A stretch of DNA of 64,000 bases from Ruminococcus sp. UNK.MGS-30 (GCA_000980705.1 LBCK01000002.1:124001-188000); one strand, 5' to 3'; counted from the first letter of the stretch, positions 19,198 through 28,775 are shown. Numbers and translations are program-made. Notes: generated by a model from the sequence alone, not told the origin.

Positions 19198-19250
19198 CTC
19201 AATGGCTCCCTTGAACGGGGAGCTGGCAGCCGCAGGCTGACGGAGGAGTC
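19198..19250. repeat. Single-module mosaic repeat in the pgi leader
   Basis: GGCTCCCTTGAACGGGGAGCTGG and CAGCCGCAGGCTG followed by ACGGAGGAGTC: one module of the mosaic family, lying inside the predicted pgi 5' UTR. Confidence 0.65.
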
Positions 19251-19335
19251 GTTTCCTTTGAAAAGCGGCATCCTTTCCGGGATCACCGCACACGCTGCCC
19301 GGCGCCTTGAGAAGAAAGTGGAGGGAAATTGTATT

Positions 19336-20676
19336 ATGTCTTCTGTAAAGCTGAATACAAAATATCTGGCAAATTATGTGAATCCGGACGAACTGACCGG
19401 AATCCGTCATCAGGTAGAGGCATCTGCAAAGATGCTGCACGAAAAGAGCGGTCTCGGCTCGGATTTTCTCGGCTGGCTGACTCTGCCGACGGACTATGAC
19501 AAGGAAGAGTTCGCACGGATCCAGGCAGCAGCCAAGAAGATCCAGAAGAATTCTGAGGTACTGGTTGTAATCGGTATCGGCGGTTCTTATCTGGGCGCTC
19601 GTGCTGCCATCGAATTCCTGAAGTCGCCGTTCTACAACAATCTGAAGAAGGACACTCCGGACATCTACTATGTGGGCAACAACATCAACCCCACCTATCT
19701 GAATGAAGTGATCTCCATCTGCGAGGGCAGAGACTTCTCTGTCAACGTCATTTCCAAGTCCGGCACCACCACAGAGCCGGCGCTGGCATTCCGTGTGTTC
19801 AAGCAGCTGGTGGAAAAGAAGTACGGCAAGGACGGCGCAAAGGATCACATTTTTGCAACCACTGACAAGGCAAAGGGTACGCTGAAGTCCCTGTCCGATA
19901 CTGAGGGCTATGAGACCTTCGTTGTACCGGATGATGTGGGTGGACGCTATTCTGTTCTGACCGCTGTTGGTCTGCTGCCCATCGCTGTTGCAGGCTGCGA
20001 CATCGAGGCACTGATGGCAGGCGCCGCAGAGGCACAGAAGGAACTGACCGCAGACTTCGACAACAACGACTGCTACAAGTACGCTGCACTGCGCAACATT
20101 CTGTACCGCAAGGGCAAGAATGTGGAGATGCTGGTATCCTATGAGCCGAGCTTTGTGACGATGGCAGAATGGTACAAGCAGCTGTTCGGCGAGAGCGAGG
20201 GCAAGGACAACAAGGGCATTTTCCCGTCCTCTGCAGTATTCTCCACCGACCTGCACTCCATGGGTCAGTACATCCAGGAAGGCAGCCGCATTCTGTTCGA
20301 GACTGTGGTTGACATCAAGAAGCCGAAGCAGGACTTCTATCTGGAACCGGACGCAGAGAACCTGGACGATCTGAACTTCCTGACCGGTCAGAATATGTCT
20401 GTCGTAAACCGCAAGGCGCTGGAAGGCGTTGTGCTGGCACACACAGACGGCGGCGTGCCGAACATGATCCTCGAGGTCGAGGACGTGTCCGAAAAGAGCC
20501 TGGGCTATCTGATCTACTTCTTCGAAAAGGCTTGCGCTGTTTCCGGCTATCTGCTGGGCGTAAATCCGTTCAACCAGCCGGGCGTTGAAAGCTATAAGAA
20601 GAATATGTTCGCACTGCTGGGCAAGCCGGGCTATGAGGACCAGAAGGCTGCTCTGGAGGCAAAGCTGGCTGAATAA
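19336..20676 (+). CDS. pgi: Glucose-6-phosphate isomerase
   Basis: Interconverts glucose-6-P and fructose-6-P in glycolysis. The 446-residue length fits the short Gram-positive form. The PGI signatures are clear: [16 protein letters not shown], the phosphate-binding [29 protein letters not shown], the acidic-patch [15 protein letters not shown], and the catalytic Lys region near the C-terminus ([14 protein letters not shown]). ATG 19336 has GGAGGG at 19319-19324; the frame continues upstream through the repeat module, but that extension lacks a ribosome-binding site and homology. Codon use is strongly biased, as expected for a highly expressed gene. Confidence 0.95.
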   Translation: MSSVKLNTKYLANYVNPDELTGIRHQVEASAKMLHEKSGLGSDFLGWLTLPTDYDKEEFARIQAAAKKIQKNSEVLVVIGIGGSYLGARAAIEFLKSPFYNNLKKDTPDIYYVGNNINPTYLNEVISICEGRDFSVNVISKSGTTTEPALAFRVFKQLVEKKYGKDGAKDHIFATTDKAKGTLKSLSDTEGYETFVVPDDVGGRYSVLTAVGLLPIAVAGCDIEALMAGAAEAQKELTADFDNNDCYKYAALRNILYRKGKNVEMLVSYEPSFVTMAEWYKQLFGESEGKDNKGIFPSSAVFSTDLHSMGQYIQEGSRILFETVVDIKKPKQDFYLEPDAENLDDLNFLTGQNMSVVNRKALEGVVLAHTDGGVPNMILEVEDVSEKSLGYLIYFFEKACAVSGYLLGVNPFNQPGVESYKKNMFALLGKPGYEDQKAALEAKLAE

Positions 20677-20768
20677 GCGGCAAAAAAATCAAGTGTTCAA
20701 CAGCCGGATCACGGCTGTGACGGAATAAATCTGTACCGCATTTCGGTGCAAAAAAAGGAGTTTTCATC

Positions 20769-21176
20769 ATGATTCGACTGATTACAGGTAAAAAAGGAAG
20801 CGGCAAAACAAAGATCATTATCGATAGAATTAACGCAGCAGTAAAAGACACCAACGGCTGCCTGGTTTGCATCGAAAAGGGCGAGACACTGCGCCGTTCG
20901 ATCAGCTATAAGGTAAGATGGTGCGATACCGAGCAGTTCGCTATCGACAGCTTTGATGCGTTCTATGGCTTTGTTGCAGGTATGCTGGCCGGCAACTATG
21001 ACATTAAGGAGATCTATGTAGACGGCATCCTGAAGATCGCCGGCGCTGATTTCGAGGCACTGGGCCGCACACTGGAAAAGCTGGACAAGCTGACCGGCGA
21101 CGATTCCACCGTGACCTTCACTGTTTCCGCAGATGCAGCTGAACTGCCGGCATCTGTTACCAAGTTTGTGGACTAA
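20769..21176 (+). CDS. Small P-loop protein, unknown function
   Basis: A 135-residue protein beginning MIRLITGKKGSGKTKII, with a Walker A motif GKKGSGKT at residues 7-14 and a Walker-B-like strand at IKEIYVDGI. The remainder is too short for a full AAA or ABC domain and resembles a minimal ATPase core. I do not recognise a named family. AAAAAAGGAG precedes ATG 20769. It lies 92 bp after pgi, with a small non-terminator hairpin (ACAGCCG / CGGCTGT) between them, so read-through from pgi is possible. Confidence 0.7.
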   Translation: MIRLITGKKGSGKTKIIIDRINAAVKDTNGCLVCIEKGETLRRSISYKVRWCDTEQFAIDSFDAFYGFVAGMLAGNYDIKEIYVDGILKIAGADFEALGRTLEKLDKLTGDDSTVTFTVSADAAELPASVTKFVD

Positions 21177-21230
21177 TTTGTCCCCGGACAAGGGAAAACG
21201 CTGGTTTTTTCGGTTTTTTTGAAAAAGGAC

Positions 21231-21260
21231 TTGACAAGCCGGCGTGAAATTTGTTATAAT
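21231..21260 (+). promoter_or_regulatory. Promoter of the DUF177-rpmF operon
   Basis: TTGACA (21231-21236), 18 bp and TATAAT (21255-21260), 31 bases before the DUF177 start. Confidence 0.8.
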
Positions 21261-21290
21261 AAATGATGCAATGCGTGAAAGGAAGCAGGT

Positions 21291-21746
21291 ATGATTCTAC
21301 AGCTGCGGGAGATTTTTCAAATAGAGGGTATGCACCTTCCGGTGTCCTATGAGATCACGCCGGAGGAATTGTCTGAGGTGCGTGGCTATACATTTGCTGC
21401 ACCGGTGGCGGTTTCGGGCGAGTTTTATAACCGTGCCGGGATCGTGACACTGAAATATACCGTCTCCTGTACGCTGGATGTGGTCTGTGACCGTTGTCTC
21501 ACGGAGCTGAAGCGGGATTATTCGTATGACTTTTCTCACACGGTCGTACCGTCTTTGCAGAGCGAAGGGGATATCTATGACACATACCTGGTCGCACAAC
21601 ACGACAGCATTGATATGAATGAGACAGCAATCTCAGATCTTTTGCTGATGCTGCCGACAAAGATGCTTTGCCGGGAGGACTGCAAGGGGCTGTGCGATAT
21701 CTGTGGGTGCAATCTGAACGAGCGCACCTGCAACTGTCGAAAGTAG
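21291..21746 (+). CDS. DUF177 (YceD-like) protein
   Basis: A 151-residue protein of the YceD/DUF177 family, which is nearly always found next to rpmF and has been linked to 23S rRNA accumulation and ribosome assembly. It shows the central CDRCLTEL motif and the C-terminal cysteine-rich segment CREDCKGLCDICGCNLNERT, likely a metal site. It is translated from ATG 21291 and followed 16 bp later by rpmF with an AAGGAGG site, so the two form an operon. Confidence 0.88.
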   Translation: MILQLREIFQIEGMHLPVSYEITPEELSEVRGYTFAAPVAVSGEFYNRAGIVTLKYTVSCTLDVVCDRCLTELKRDYSYDFSHTVVPSLQSEGDIYDTYLVAQHDSIDMNETAISDLLLMLPTKMLCREDCKGLCDICGCNLNERTCNCRK

Positions 21747-21762
21747 AAGGAGGTGCCAAGAC

Positions 21763-21951
21763 ATGGCAGTACCGAAGAATAAGGTCTCCAAGGCAAGACG
21801 TGACAAGAGACGTTCTGCTGTTTGGAAGCTGGACGCACCTGCAATGAGCACGTGCAGCAACTGCGGCGCAATTAAGGCTCCGCACAAGGTTTGCAAGAAC
21901 TGCGGATATTATAAGGGCGTTGCTGTTCTGAAGATGGACGATGCAGAATAA
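21763..21951 (+). CDS. rpmF: 50S ribosomal protein L32
   Basis: A 62-residue L32 with the expected MAVPKNKVSKARRDKRR start and a four-cysteine zinc ribbon (CSNCGAIK ... CKNCGYYKG), the zinc-binding C+ paralogue type. Operon with DUF177; a strong terminator follows. Confidence 0.97.
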   Translation: MAVPKNKVSKARRDKRRSAVWKLDAPAMSTCSNCGAIKAPHKVCKNCGYYKGVAVLKMDDAE

Positions 21952-21989
21952 GTGCTGACTGACAAGACGGTTTCGTTTTGTACGAGGAG

Positions 21990-22019
21990 GAGAGGCGGCT
22001 GGTGTCGCCTCTCTTTTTT
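21990..22019 (+). terminator. Terminator of DUF177-rpmF
   Basis: GAGAGGCG (21990-21997) pairs with CGCCTCTC (22006-22013), followed by six T residues. Confidence 0.9.
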
Positions 22020-22048
22020 GTATGTTTGTCGGTTTTTGGGGTGATTTA

Positions 22049-22602
22049 TTGTCCCCCTTGAAAAGGCGCCCGTAGGGTGTGCCTTGTGCTGGGATGTCAG
22101 CGTAAGCTGACAGGGGGATTCATCCCTCCGTCTGCTCCTTACGGAGCATCCACCTCGTACTGAGCGGTCCCCTTTGTCACCTACGGTGACATTTCCCCAC
22201 CCCGTGGGGAATCACCCTTTTCAAGGGAGGCTATTTAGAGGTGTAGGTTTGACTGAGGAATAGCGTATCAAAATATGAAATGTTATGTGTTTCTACCGTA
22301 GGGGCGAACATCGTTCGCCCGGGTTGACTCCTCTGCCCTGCCGGGCATCTCCTCTAAAGAGGAGACGATGCGTGTATATAGGCTCCTTCTTTTAGAGGAG
22401 CTGGCAAGCCGTAGGCTTGACTGAGGAGTAACGCACTAACGGGCGAACAATGTTCGCCCGGGACGACTCCTCTGCCCTGTCGGGCATCTCCTCTAAAGAG
22501 GAGACGAATGCGTGTATATAGGCTCCTCTTTAGAGGAGCTGGCAGCCGTAAGGCTGACTGAGGAGTGACACACCAACGGGCGAACAGTGTTCGCCCCTAC
22601 AG
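22049..22602. repeat. Mosaic hairpin repeat, locus 5 (large composite)
   Basis: About 550 bp of nested palindromes: CCCCCTTGAAAAGGCGCCC, GTCAGCGTAAGCTGAC, GTCACCTACGGTGAC, CCCCACCCCGTGGGG, then two complete units of GGGCGAACATCGTTCGCCC, CTCCTCTAAAGAGGAG, CAAGCCGTAGGCTTG or CAGCCGTAAGGCTG, and GAGGAGT. It ends in TTCGCCCCTACAG. The 804-base gap before der holds nothing else I can support. Confidence 0.85.
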
Positions 22603-22755
22603 AGCGACTTTACACATCGACCCGATAACGGAAACCATACGCCCCCTGTTCTGCACACCCATTTGCAATAAAAATTTACGGCGACACCGCACAAAAACCC
22701 CGCAGGCGTGCTTTGTGCGATGTTGCCTTATGACGATAAAGGAGATGAAATCACT

Positions 22756-24084
22756 ATGGCATTACCTGTTGTAGCTGTGGTGGGACGACCCAATGTGGGA
22801 AAGTCTACCTTGTTTAATAAGCTGATCGGTCAGCGGCTCTCCATTGTGGAGGACACGCCCGGCGTGACCCGTGACCGGATCTATGCCAAGGGCGAGTGGC
22901 GTGATCGTTCGTTCATGCTGGTGGACACCGGCGGTATTGAAACAGTCACAGACGACGTGATCCTCAAGCAGATGCGCCGCCAGGCGGAACTTGCCATTGA
23001 GCGTGCCGATGTGATCGTGCTGGTGACAGATGTGCGCTGCGGCGTGACCGCAGACGACAGCGCCGTGGCAAGTATGCTCCAGAAGAGCGGCAAGCCCGTG
23101 GTGCTGGCGGTCAACAAGTGCGACTCTATCGGCGAGCCGCCGATGGAGCTGTACGAATTCTATAACCTGGGCATCGGCGACCCGTTTCCCATCTCTGCGG
23201 CGCACGGTCACGGCACCGGCGATATGCTGGATGCAGTCTATGACCTGCTGCCTCCGGAGGACGAGCTGGAGGACGATGAGGATGCCATCCACGTGGCGAT
23301 CATCGGCAAGCCGAACGTAGGCAAGTCCTCGCTGGTGAACCGCATCGCCGGGGAAGAGCGTGCCATCGTGTCCAACATCGCCGGCACGACCCGTGACGCA
23401 ACGGATACCGTGGTGGAAAACGAAGAGGGAAAGTTCGTCCTCATCGACACCGCCGGCATCCGGAAAAAAGCCCGTGTCACCGAGCGTATCGAGCATTACA
23501 GCGTGCTGCGTGCCTATATGGCGGTAGACCGTGCGGACGTGTGCCTGATTCTCATTGACGCTACCGAAGGCTTTACGGAACAGGATTCCAAGGTTGCCGG
23601 ATATGCCCACGAACAGGGCAAGGCGTCCATCATCGTGGTCAACAAGTGGGATCTGATCGAAAAGGACAACAGCACCATGAAGGAGTTCGAGGAAAAGCTC
23701 CAGCGGGATTTCAGCTTTATGTCCTATGCGCCGTTTCTTTTCATTTCGGCAAAGACCGGTCAGCGTGTGCCGAAGCTGTTCGCCAAGATTCACGAGGTGT
23801 ACCAGCAGAACGCCATGCGCATTTCCACCGGTATGCTCAACGATGTGCTGGCATATGCCACCACCCGTGTCCAGCCGCCGTCGGATAAGGGACGCCGTCT
23901 GAAGATCTACTATATGACCCAGGCAAGCACCAAGCCGCCGACGTTCGTCATTTTCGTGAACCGTGCCGACCTGTTCCACTTCTCCTATCAGCGGTATATC
24001 GAGAACCAGATTCGCTCGACCTTCGGGCTGACGGGAACGCCGGTGCGCTTTGTGGTGCGGGAACGGGCGAGAGACGAAAAGTAA
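22756..24084 (+). CDS. der: Ribosome-assembly GTPase Der (EngA)
   Basis: A 442-residue double-GTPase required for 50S assembly. First G domain: G1 GRPNVGKS, G3 DTGGIE, G4 NKCD. Second G domain: G1 GKPNVGKS, G3 DTAGIRKKA, G4 NKWD. The C-terminal KH-like domain is present (STGMLNDVLAYATTRVQPP onward, FVIFVNRADLFHFSYQRYIE). AAGGAGATG lies just upstream of ATG 22756; a longer frame from 22708 has no clear Shine-Dalgarno sequence. plsY follows after 15 bp, the common clostridial der-plsY-gpsA order. Confidence 0.96.
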   Translation: MALPVVAVVGRPNVGKSTLFNKLIGQRLSIVEDTPGVTRDRIYAKGEWRDRSFMLVDTGGIETVTDDVILKQMRRQAELAIERADVIVLVTDVRCGVTADDSAVASMLQKSGKPVVLAVNKCDSIGEPPMELYEFYNLGIGDPFPISAAHGHGTGDMLDAVYDLLPPEDELEDDEDAIHVAIIGKPNVGKSSLVNRIAGEERAIVSNIAGTTRDATDTVVENEEGKFVLIDTAGIRKKARVTERIEHYSVLRAYMAVDRADVCLILIDATEGFTEQDSKVAGYAHEQGKASIIVVNKWDLIEKDNSTMKEFEEKLQRDFSFMSYAPFLFISAKTGQRVPKLFAKIHEVYQQNAMRISTGMLNDVLAYATTRVQPPSDKGRRLKIYYMTQASTKPPTFVIFVNRADLFHFSYQRYIENQIRSTFGLTGTPVRFVVRERARDEK

Positions 24085-24099
24085 CAGGAGAAAACGATC

Positions 24100-24771
24100 A
24101 TGCTGATACTCGCAATTTTGCTTTCGGCGGTGCTGTCCTACCTGCTGGGCAGTTTCAACAGCTCCATTTTGGTGGTGCGCCTGCTGAAACACAAGGATAT
24201 CCGGGACTATGGCAGCCACAATGCCGGGCTGACCAATACGCTGCGCTGTTTTGGAAAAGGCTGTGCGGCGCTGACCCTGGTGGGAGACCTGGCAAAGGGC
24301 ATCATCGCCGTGCTGCTCTCCCGTGGCATCTGTGAACTTTTGCATACCGGGCTGACGGCGCAGAACGATGTGCATTTCATCGGCTATATCGCCGGCATCT
24401 TCGCCATTCTGGGACACGTTTTTCCGCTCTATTACCACTTCAAAGGCGGCAAGGGCGTTCTGGTGGGCGTTTCGGTCTTTCTGGGAATCGACTGGAAAGT
24501 CTTTCTCTGTCTCATCGTCATTTTTGCCGTTGTGCTGGCGATCTCGAAGTATGTTTCCCTCGGCTCTATCGTGGCATCGGTCTGCTGTCCCATTGTGACG
24601 TTTCTGTTCCAGTTCTGGCAGCGTGGCGACCTGCCCATGTGGTATCTTTGGCTCAACACCGGGCTGGCGGCGCTCATGGGTGCGTGGGTCATCTGGATGC
24701 ACCGCACCAATATCCAGCGGCTCAGAGCCGGGAACGAGAATAAGTTTTCGTTTCATTCGAAGAAGGCGTAG
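24100..24771 (+). CDS. plsY: Acyl-phosphate:glycerol-3-phosphate acyltransferase PlsY
   Basis: An integral membrane enzyme that starts phospholipid synthesis by acylating glycerol-3-phosphate with acyl-phosphate. Its three conserved loops are visible: GSFNSSILVVRL, the G-S-x-N block GSHNAGLTNTLR, and HVFPLYYHFKGGKGVLVG. At 223 residues it is slightly long, with a hydrophilic tail. The terminal codon TAG is also the first three bases of the TAGGGG that begins the adjacent mosaic repeat, so the end of the protein may have been redefined by repeat insertion. gpsA, which makes its substrate, lies just downstream. Confidence 0.93.
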   Translation: MLILAILLSAVLSYLLGSFNSSILVVRLLKHKDIRDYGSHNAGLTNTLRCFGKGCAALTLVGDLAKGIIAVLLSRGICELLHTGLTAQNDVHFIGYIAGIFAILGHVFPLYYHFKGGKGVLVGVSVFLGIDWKVFLCLIVIFAVVLAISKYVSLGSIVASVCCPIVTFLFQFWQRGDLPMWYLWLNTGLAALMGAWVIWMHRTNIQRLRAGNENKFSFHSKKA

Positions 24772-25176
24772 GGGTTGACTCCTCTGCCCTGTCGGGCATC
24801 TCCTCTAGGAGAGGAGACATTTTGGCTCCTCTTCCAGAGGAGCTGGCAAGCCGTAGGCTTGACTGAGGAGTGGCGTACCGGAAAAGGGAAATTTTGCAGA
24901 AATATTTTACCCATCGACCCGGGATATCCGGTAATGTATCAACGGGCGAACAATGTTCGCCCCTACAGAAGTACCACAAAACAGAAACCGCAGATGTGCA
25001 GAATCCCCGTCTCACCGTAGGGGCGAACATCGTTCGCCCGGGACGACTCCTCTGCCCTGCCGGGCATCTCCTCTAAGAGAGGAGACATTTTGGCTCCTCT
25101 TCCAGAGGAGCTGGCAAGCCGTAGGCTTGACTGAGGAGTAACACACCAACGGGCGAACAATGTTCGCCCCTACAAA
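24769..25176. repeat. Mosaic hairpin repeat, locus 6
   Basis: Two units of GACTCCTCTGCCCTG, CTCCTCT-AGAGGAG, CAAGCCGTAGGCTTGACTGAGGAGT and GGGCGAACAATGTTCGCCCCTACAG, joined by a ~50-bp constant spacer (24966-25016: CAGAAGTACCACAAAACAG..., AATCCCCGTC). It begins at the plsY stop codon and splits plsY from gpsA. Up to the gpsA ribosome-binding site only AC-rich sequence remains. Confidence 0.85.
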
Positions 25177-25271
25177 GGCGCTGCAAAAGGGGAAACACAC
25201 GAAACCGTGGAAAATATCCGTTCCCACCAATGACAACCCAACATCAAAAATCAGAAAACAAGGAGGTCCAT

Positions 25272-26267
25272 ATGGCAAAAATCACCATTCTCGGCGCAGG
25301 CGGCTTTGGAGTCAGTCTCGCCATCGCAGCATATCAGAATCAGCACCAGGTCACCGTCTGGGACATTTCGGAAGAGATCGTCCAGGCGATTCTCCGAGAC
25401 GGCGAACACAAGACCAAGCTTCCGGGCGTGAAGATCCCGAAGGGTATCGGGTTCACCACCGATCCGCACTGTATGGAAAACAGCGACATGGTGGTATTTG
25501 TCGTGCCGTCTCTGTTTATCCGCTCTGTGGCGCAGCGTGTAAAGCCGTTTCTCACCAAGGACACCATCCTGGTGAACGCCAGCAAGGGGTTGGAAGAGGA
25601 GACGTTCCTCACCATGAGCCAGATCATCCAGTCGGAATACCCGGAAAATGCCGTGGGTGTTATCACCGGACCGTCCCATGCGGAAGAGGTGGGACGTGGC
25701 GTGCCGACCACGGTAGTGGCTGCGTCCAAAAACGAGGCGGCGGCGGTGCAGATCCAGGAGGTTTTCTCCAGCCACACCCTGCGCATCTACATCAACGCCG
25801 ACCCGGTGGGATGTGAGATTGGCGGCGCACTGAAAAATATCATCGCTCTTGCAGCAGGCATCTGCGACGGGCTGCACTGCGGCGACAACACCAAGGCGGC
25901 GCTGATGACCCGTGGCATCCATGAGATCACCAACCTGGGCGTAAAAATGGGCGGAAAGCCGGAGACATTCGGCGGTCTGTCCGGCATCGGCGATCTGATC
26001 GTGACCTGTTGTAGTATACACAGCCGCAACCGCCGGGCAGGTATCCTCATCGGCGAGGGAACTTCTCCCGAAGATGCGGTCAAGCAGGTGGGAACAGTCG
26101 AGGGCTATTACTGCTGTCACGCAGCCTGGGCGCTGGCGCAGAAACACGGCGTTTCCATGCCCATTACGGAGCAGCTGTATCACATCCTGTTTGACGGCGC
26201 AGACCCGAAACAGGCGCTGGACAACCTGATGAGCCGCCCGAAAAAGCATGAGTATGAGAAGTTTTGA
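25272..26267 (+). CDS. gpsA: NAD(P)-dependent glycerol-3-phosphate dehydrogenase
   Basis: Reduces dihydroxyacetone phosphate to sn-glycerol-3-phosphate for phospholipid synthesis. The 331 residues show the N-terminal Rossmann motif GAGGFGVSLAIAAY, NASKGLEEETF, the GPSHAEEVGRGVPT block, and the catalytic Lys region GCEIGGALKNIIALAAGICDGL followed by GDNTKAALMTRGI and GLSGIGDLIVTC. AAGGAGG stands immediately upstream of ATG 25272. It belongs functionally with plsY, but the mosaic repeat separates the genes by 500 bp. Confidence 0.95.
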   Translation: MAKITILGAGGFGVSLAIAAYQNQHQVTVWDISEEIVQAILRDGEHKTKLPGVKIPKGIGFTTDPHCMENSDMVVFVVPSLFIRSVAQRVKPFLTKDTILVNASKGLEEETFLTMSQIIQSEYPENAVGVITGPSHAEEVGRGVPTTVVAASKNEAAAVQIQEVFSSHTLRIYINADPVGCEIGGALKNIIALAAGICDGLHCGDNTKAALMTRGIHEITNLGVKMGGKPETFGGLSGIGDLIVTCCSIHSRNRRAGILIGEGTSPEDAVKQVGTVEGYYCCHAAWALAQKHGVSMPITEQLYHILFDGADPKQALDNLMSRPKKHEYEKF

Positions 26268-26289
26268 GGGTGCGTCAGTTCCTTTTATG

Positions 26290-26860
26290 AGGTGATTCAT
26301 TGTCCCTCTTGAAAAGGCGCCCGTAGGGTGTGCCTTGTGCTGGGATGTCAGCGTAAGCTGACAGGGGGATTTATCCCTCCGTCTGCTCTTTAACGGAGCA
26401 TCCACCTCGTACTGAGCGGTCCCCTTTGTCACCTACGGTGACATTTCCCCACCCCGTGGGGAATCACCCTTTTCAAGGGAGGCTATATAGAAGTCGACTC
26501 CTCCGTCCTGCGGACACCTCCTCTAAAGAGGAGGCAAGTGGTGTATATAGGCTCCTCTTTTAGAGGTGACTCCCCACGGGGTGGGGAGATGCCCAAAGGG
26601 CAAAGGGGACCGCTCAGTACGAGCTGGCAGCCGTAAGGCTGACTGAGGAGTAACACACCAACGGGCGAACACTGTTCGCCCCTACAAAAGTACCACAAAA
26701 CGGAAACCGCAGATATGCAGAATCCCCGTCCCACAGTAGGGGCGAACATCGTTCGCCCGGGTTGACTCCTCTGCCCTGCCGGGCATCTCCTCTAGGAGAG
26801 GAGACGATTTGTAAAAGCCTCCTCTTATAGAGGAGGTGGCACGAAGTGCCGGAGGAGTAA
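26290..26860. repeat. Mosaic hairpin repeat, locus 7 (large composite)
   Basis: Carries almost every module of the family: CTTGAAAAGGCGCCC, GTCAGCGTAAGCTGAC, GTCACCTACGGTGAC, CCCCACCCCGTGGGG in both orientations, CTCCTCTAAAGAGGAG, CAGCCGTAAGGCTG, GGGCGAAC hairpins, the CACAAAACGGAAACC spacer (26690-26738) and a final GGCACGAAGTGCCGGAGGAGT. The first ~200 bp is nearly identical to 22049-22240. Confidence 0.85.
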
Positions 26861-26911
26861 CACACCAACAAGCAACCCCACCCAACCCACACTGCAGCGA
26901 GGTGCAGCTTT

Positions 26912-27805
26912 ATGTTAGATTATCGAATGGACACGTTTTTGTCCCTGTGTGAAACACAAAGTTATACCAAAACGGCGGAGCATCTCCATCTGACCCAGCC
27001 GTCTGTGACCCAGCACATCAAGTACCTGGAGCATTTCTACCAGTGTCCGCTGTTCCACTATGACGGAAAACGTGTGGAAATGACCGAGGCAGGGCAGTAT
27101 CTCCGGGACAAGGTCATTCTCCAGCGTGCGCAGAATGTGGAGATCCGAAAGCGTCTCCAGACGCTCCAGGAGACGGCGGCGTTTGAGATCGGCATTACGC
27201 CGTCCGCTACGTTTTCCTTTGCGCTGCCCCGGCTCTGTGCCTATGCCAACCGGGAGAGCGAGCCGCATATCCAGATCCACGTTGGGAATACCCGGCGGTT
27301 GCTGAAACGGATGCAGAGCGGAATGCTGGACGCCATCATCATGGAAGGCGAACTGCCGGATATGCTGGTGGACTCGACGGAACTCTGCCGGGAAAACATC
27401 ATCGCTGCCGCAAGCCCGGAACTGTCCGAACAGCTGTACGGCTGTTCCTGGGGAACGCTGCTGAAACAGCCGCTCATTGTGCTGGAGACTGGCTGCGGCA
27501 TCCGGACACTGGTACAGCGCCATCTCAGCCGCAGCGGCATTTCCCTGTACGATTTCCGGGAAGTTATCGAGGTGGATTCCTTTATCGTGCTGAAAGAGCT
27601 GCTGCGCCAGGGGCGTGGCATCGCCTTTGTGCTGAAGCCCACCATCCAGCAGGATCGGGACGAAAACCGGTTGGGGTGCATTTATGTGGACACTCTGCCC
27701 ATGTACGGCTCGCTCTATTTCGTCACCATGCGTGACCGTGCCGACAATGAACAGCTGTGGAAGATCCGGGACGACCTCCTGCGCAAGCCGCTTTCGGGAG
27801 AGTGA
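26912..27805 (+). CDS. LysR-family transcriptional regulator
   Basis: A 297-residue LTTR with an N-terminal winged helix-turn-helix (LDYRMDTFLSLCETQSYTKTAEHLHLTQPSVTQHIKYLE, residues 2-40) and a periplasmic-binding-like effector domain (~90-297). GAGGTG precedes ATG 26912. No divergent target gene is adjacent: repeats flank it on both sides, so its regulon and ligand cannot be inferred from context. Confidence 0.9.
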   Translation: MLDYRMDTFLSLCETQSYTKTAEHLHLTQPSVTQHIKYLEHFYQCPLFHYDGKRVEMTEAGQYLRDKVILQRAQNVEIRKRLQTLQETAAFEIGITPSATFSFALPRLCAYANRESEPHIQIHVGNTRRLLKRMQSGMLDAIIMEGELPDMLVDSTELCRENIIAAASPELSEQLYGCSWGTLLKQPLIVLETGCGIRTLVQRHLSRSGISLYDFREVIEVDSFIVLKELLRQGRGIAFVLKPTIQQDRDENRLGCIYVDTLPMYGSLYFVTMRDRADNEQLWKIRDDLLRKPLSGE

Positions 27806-27837
27806 GAGGACGCTGTGGAAAAGGGCATCTGACCCTA

Positions 27838-28080
27838 CAGAAGTATTACAAAACGAAAACCATACAAAATGTGCAAAATCCCCGTCCTACCGTAGGGGCG
27901 AACAATGTTCGCCCGGGTTGACTCCTCCGTCCTGCGGACACCTCCTCTAACAGAGGAGGCAAGTGGGTGTATATAGGCTCCTCTTTTAGAGGTGACTCCC
28001 CACGGGGTGGGGAGATGCCCAAAGGGCAAAGGGGACCGCTCAGTACGAGCTGGCAAGCCATAGGCTTGACTGAGGAGTAA
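27838..28080. repeat. Mosaic hairpin repeat, locus 8
   Basis: The constant ACAAAACGAAAACCATAC-type spacer (27838-27890) is followed by TAGGGGCGAACAATGTTCGCCC, CTCCTCTAACAGAGGAG, CCCCACGGGGTGGGG, CAAGCCATAGGCTTG and GAGGAGT. Confidence 0.8.
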
Positions 28081-28094
28081 CAAAACACAACAAG

Positions 28095-28128
28095 AAAAGG
28101 GCTGCCCTGTTTTTGGGACAGCCCTTTT
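28095..28128. terminator. Terminator of the collagen-like gene
   Basis: AAAAGGGCTGCCC pairs with GGGACAGCCCTTTT; A/T tracts on both sides allow termination of the minus-strand gene. Confidence 0.8.
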
Positions 28129-28137
28129 GTATTTGGC

Positions 28138-28683
28138 TCAGTTACGCAGCAGCCCGGCAGCCCGCAGGTTCGCCAGCAGTGCGTTGAACTGCTCCACGAT
28201 GTCCTCCAGGCTCTGAGCATCTGCTATGGGGTCAGCCGGTGTCACCGTCCCGGCAGGACCAGTCGCACCCGTAGCACCAGTCGCACCCGTAGCACCAGTT
28301 GCGCCGGTAGGACCAGTTGCACCAACAGCCCCGTCAGCGCCTGTCGCACCAGTTGCACCGGTAGCGCCAACAGCCCCGTCAGCGCCCGTAGCGCCAGTTG
28401 CACCGGTAGGACCAGTCGCACCAACAGCACCGTCAGCGCCGGTTGCACCAGTCGGACCAGTTGCGCCAACAGCGCCGTCAGCACCGGTTGCACCCGTAGC
28501 GCCAGTTGCACCCGTAGCGCCGGTTGCGCCAGTCGCACCAACAGCACCAGCCGGACCGGTTGCACCCACCGGACCAGTCACGCCGGGCGGTCCCTGTAAG
28601 CAGCAGGGCATGGGCGGCGGCGCAGGAATGCAGCAGCGCTCCGGATCCAGGGGATTTGGATTTCCGCAATTGCAATATGCCAT
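28138..28683 (-). CDS. Collagen-like (Gly-X-Thr) repeat protein with Cys-rich head
   Basis: A 181-residue protein starting at the ATG complementary to 28681-28683, with AAAGGAG just upstream. The head is cysteine- and proline-rich ([20 protein letters not shown]). It is followed by about 39 uninterrupted Gly-X-Y triplets, mostly GAT, with GPT, GAD and GAV at near-regular intervals. A non-collagenous tail ends [18 protein letters not shown], a possible trimerising helix. There is no signal peptide. Such BclA-like proteins occur on spore or cell surfaces of Firmicutes; a spore-surface location is inference. The plus-strand frame over the same DNA is only a shadow of the repeats. Confidence 0.8.
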   Translation of the reverse strand: MAYCNCGNPNPLDPERCCIPAPPPMPCCLQGPPGVTGPVGATGPAGAVGATGATGATGATGATGATGADGAVGATGPTGATGADGAVGATGPTGATGATGADGAVGATGATGATGADGAVGATGPTGATGATGATGATGATGPAGTVTPADPIADAQSLEDIVEQFNALLANLRAAGLLRN

Positions 28684-28775
28684 GTGGTATCGCTCCTTTC
28701 TTTGATCGTGGGAGAGGGACGGGGAAAGGCGGCGACTCCTCTGTAAGAGAAGGCAGGCGGCATCTGTCTGAACCT

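Noticed and set aside
20697..20722. Terminator after pgi
   Set aside because: The ACAGCCG/CGGCTGT hairpin has no T-run, so termination is not supported.
22762..24756. A 664-residue minus-strand frame opposite der-plsY
   Set aside because: Spans two well-supported plus-strand genes and shows no motif.
24722..25278. Several 60-100 residue frames with peptides such as RANDVRPY and PDRAEEST
   Set aside because: These arise from the mosaic hairpin repeats and recur wherever the repeats occur; they lack ribosome-binding sites and consistent starts.
28226..28705. A plus-strand Ala-Pro-Val repeat protein
   Set aside because: It is the antisense reading of the collagen-like Gly-X-Y repeats; the minus-strand frame has the ribosome-binding site and the Cys-rich head.
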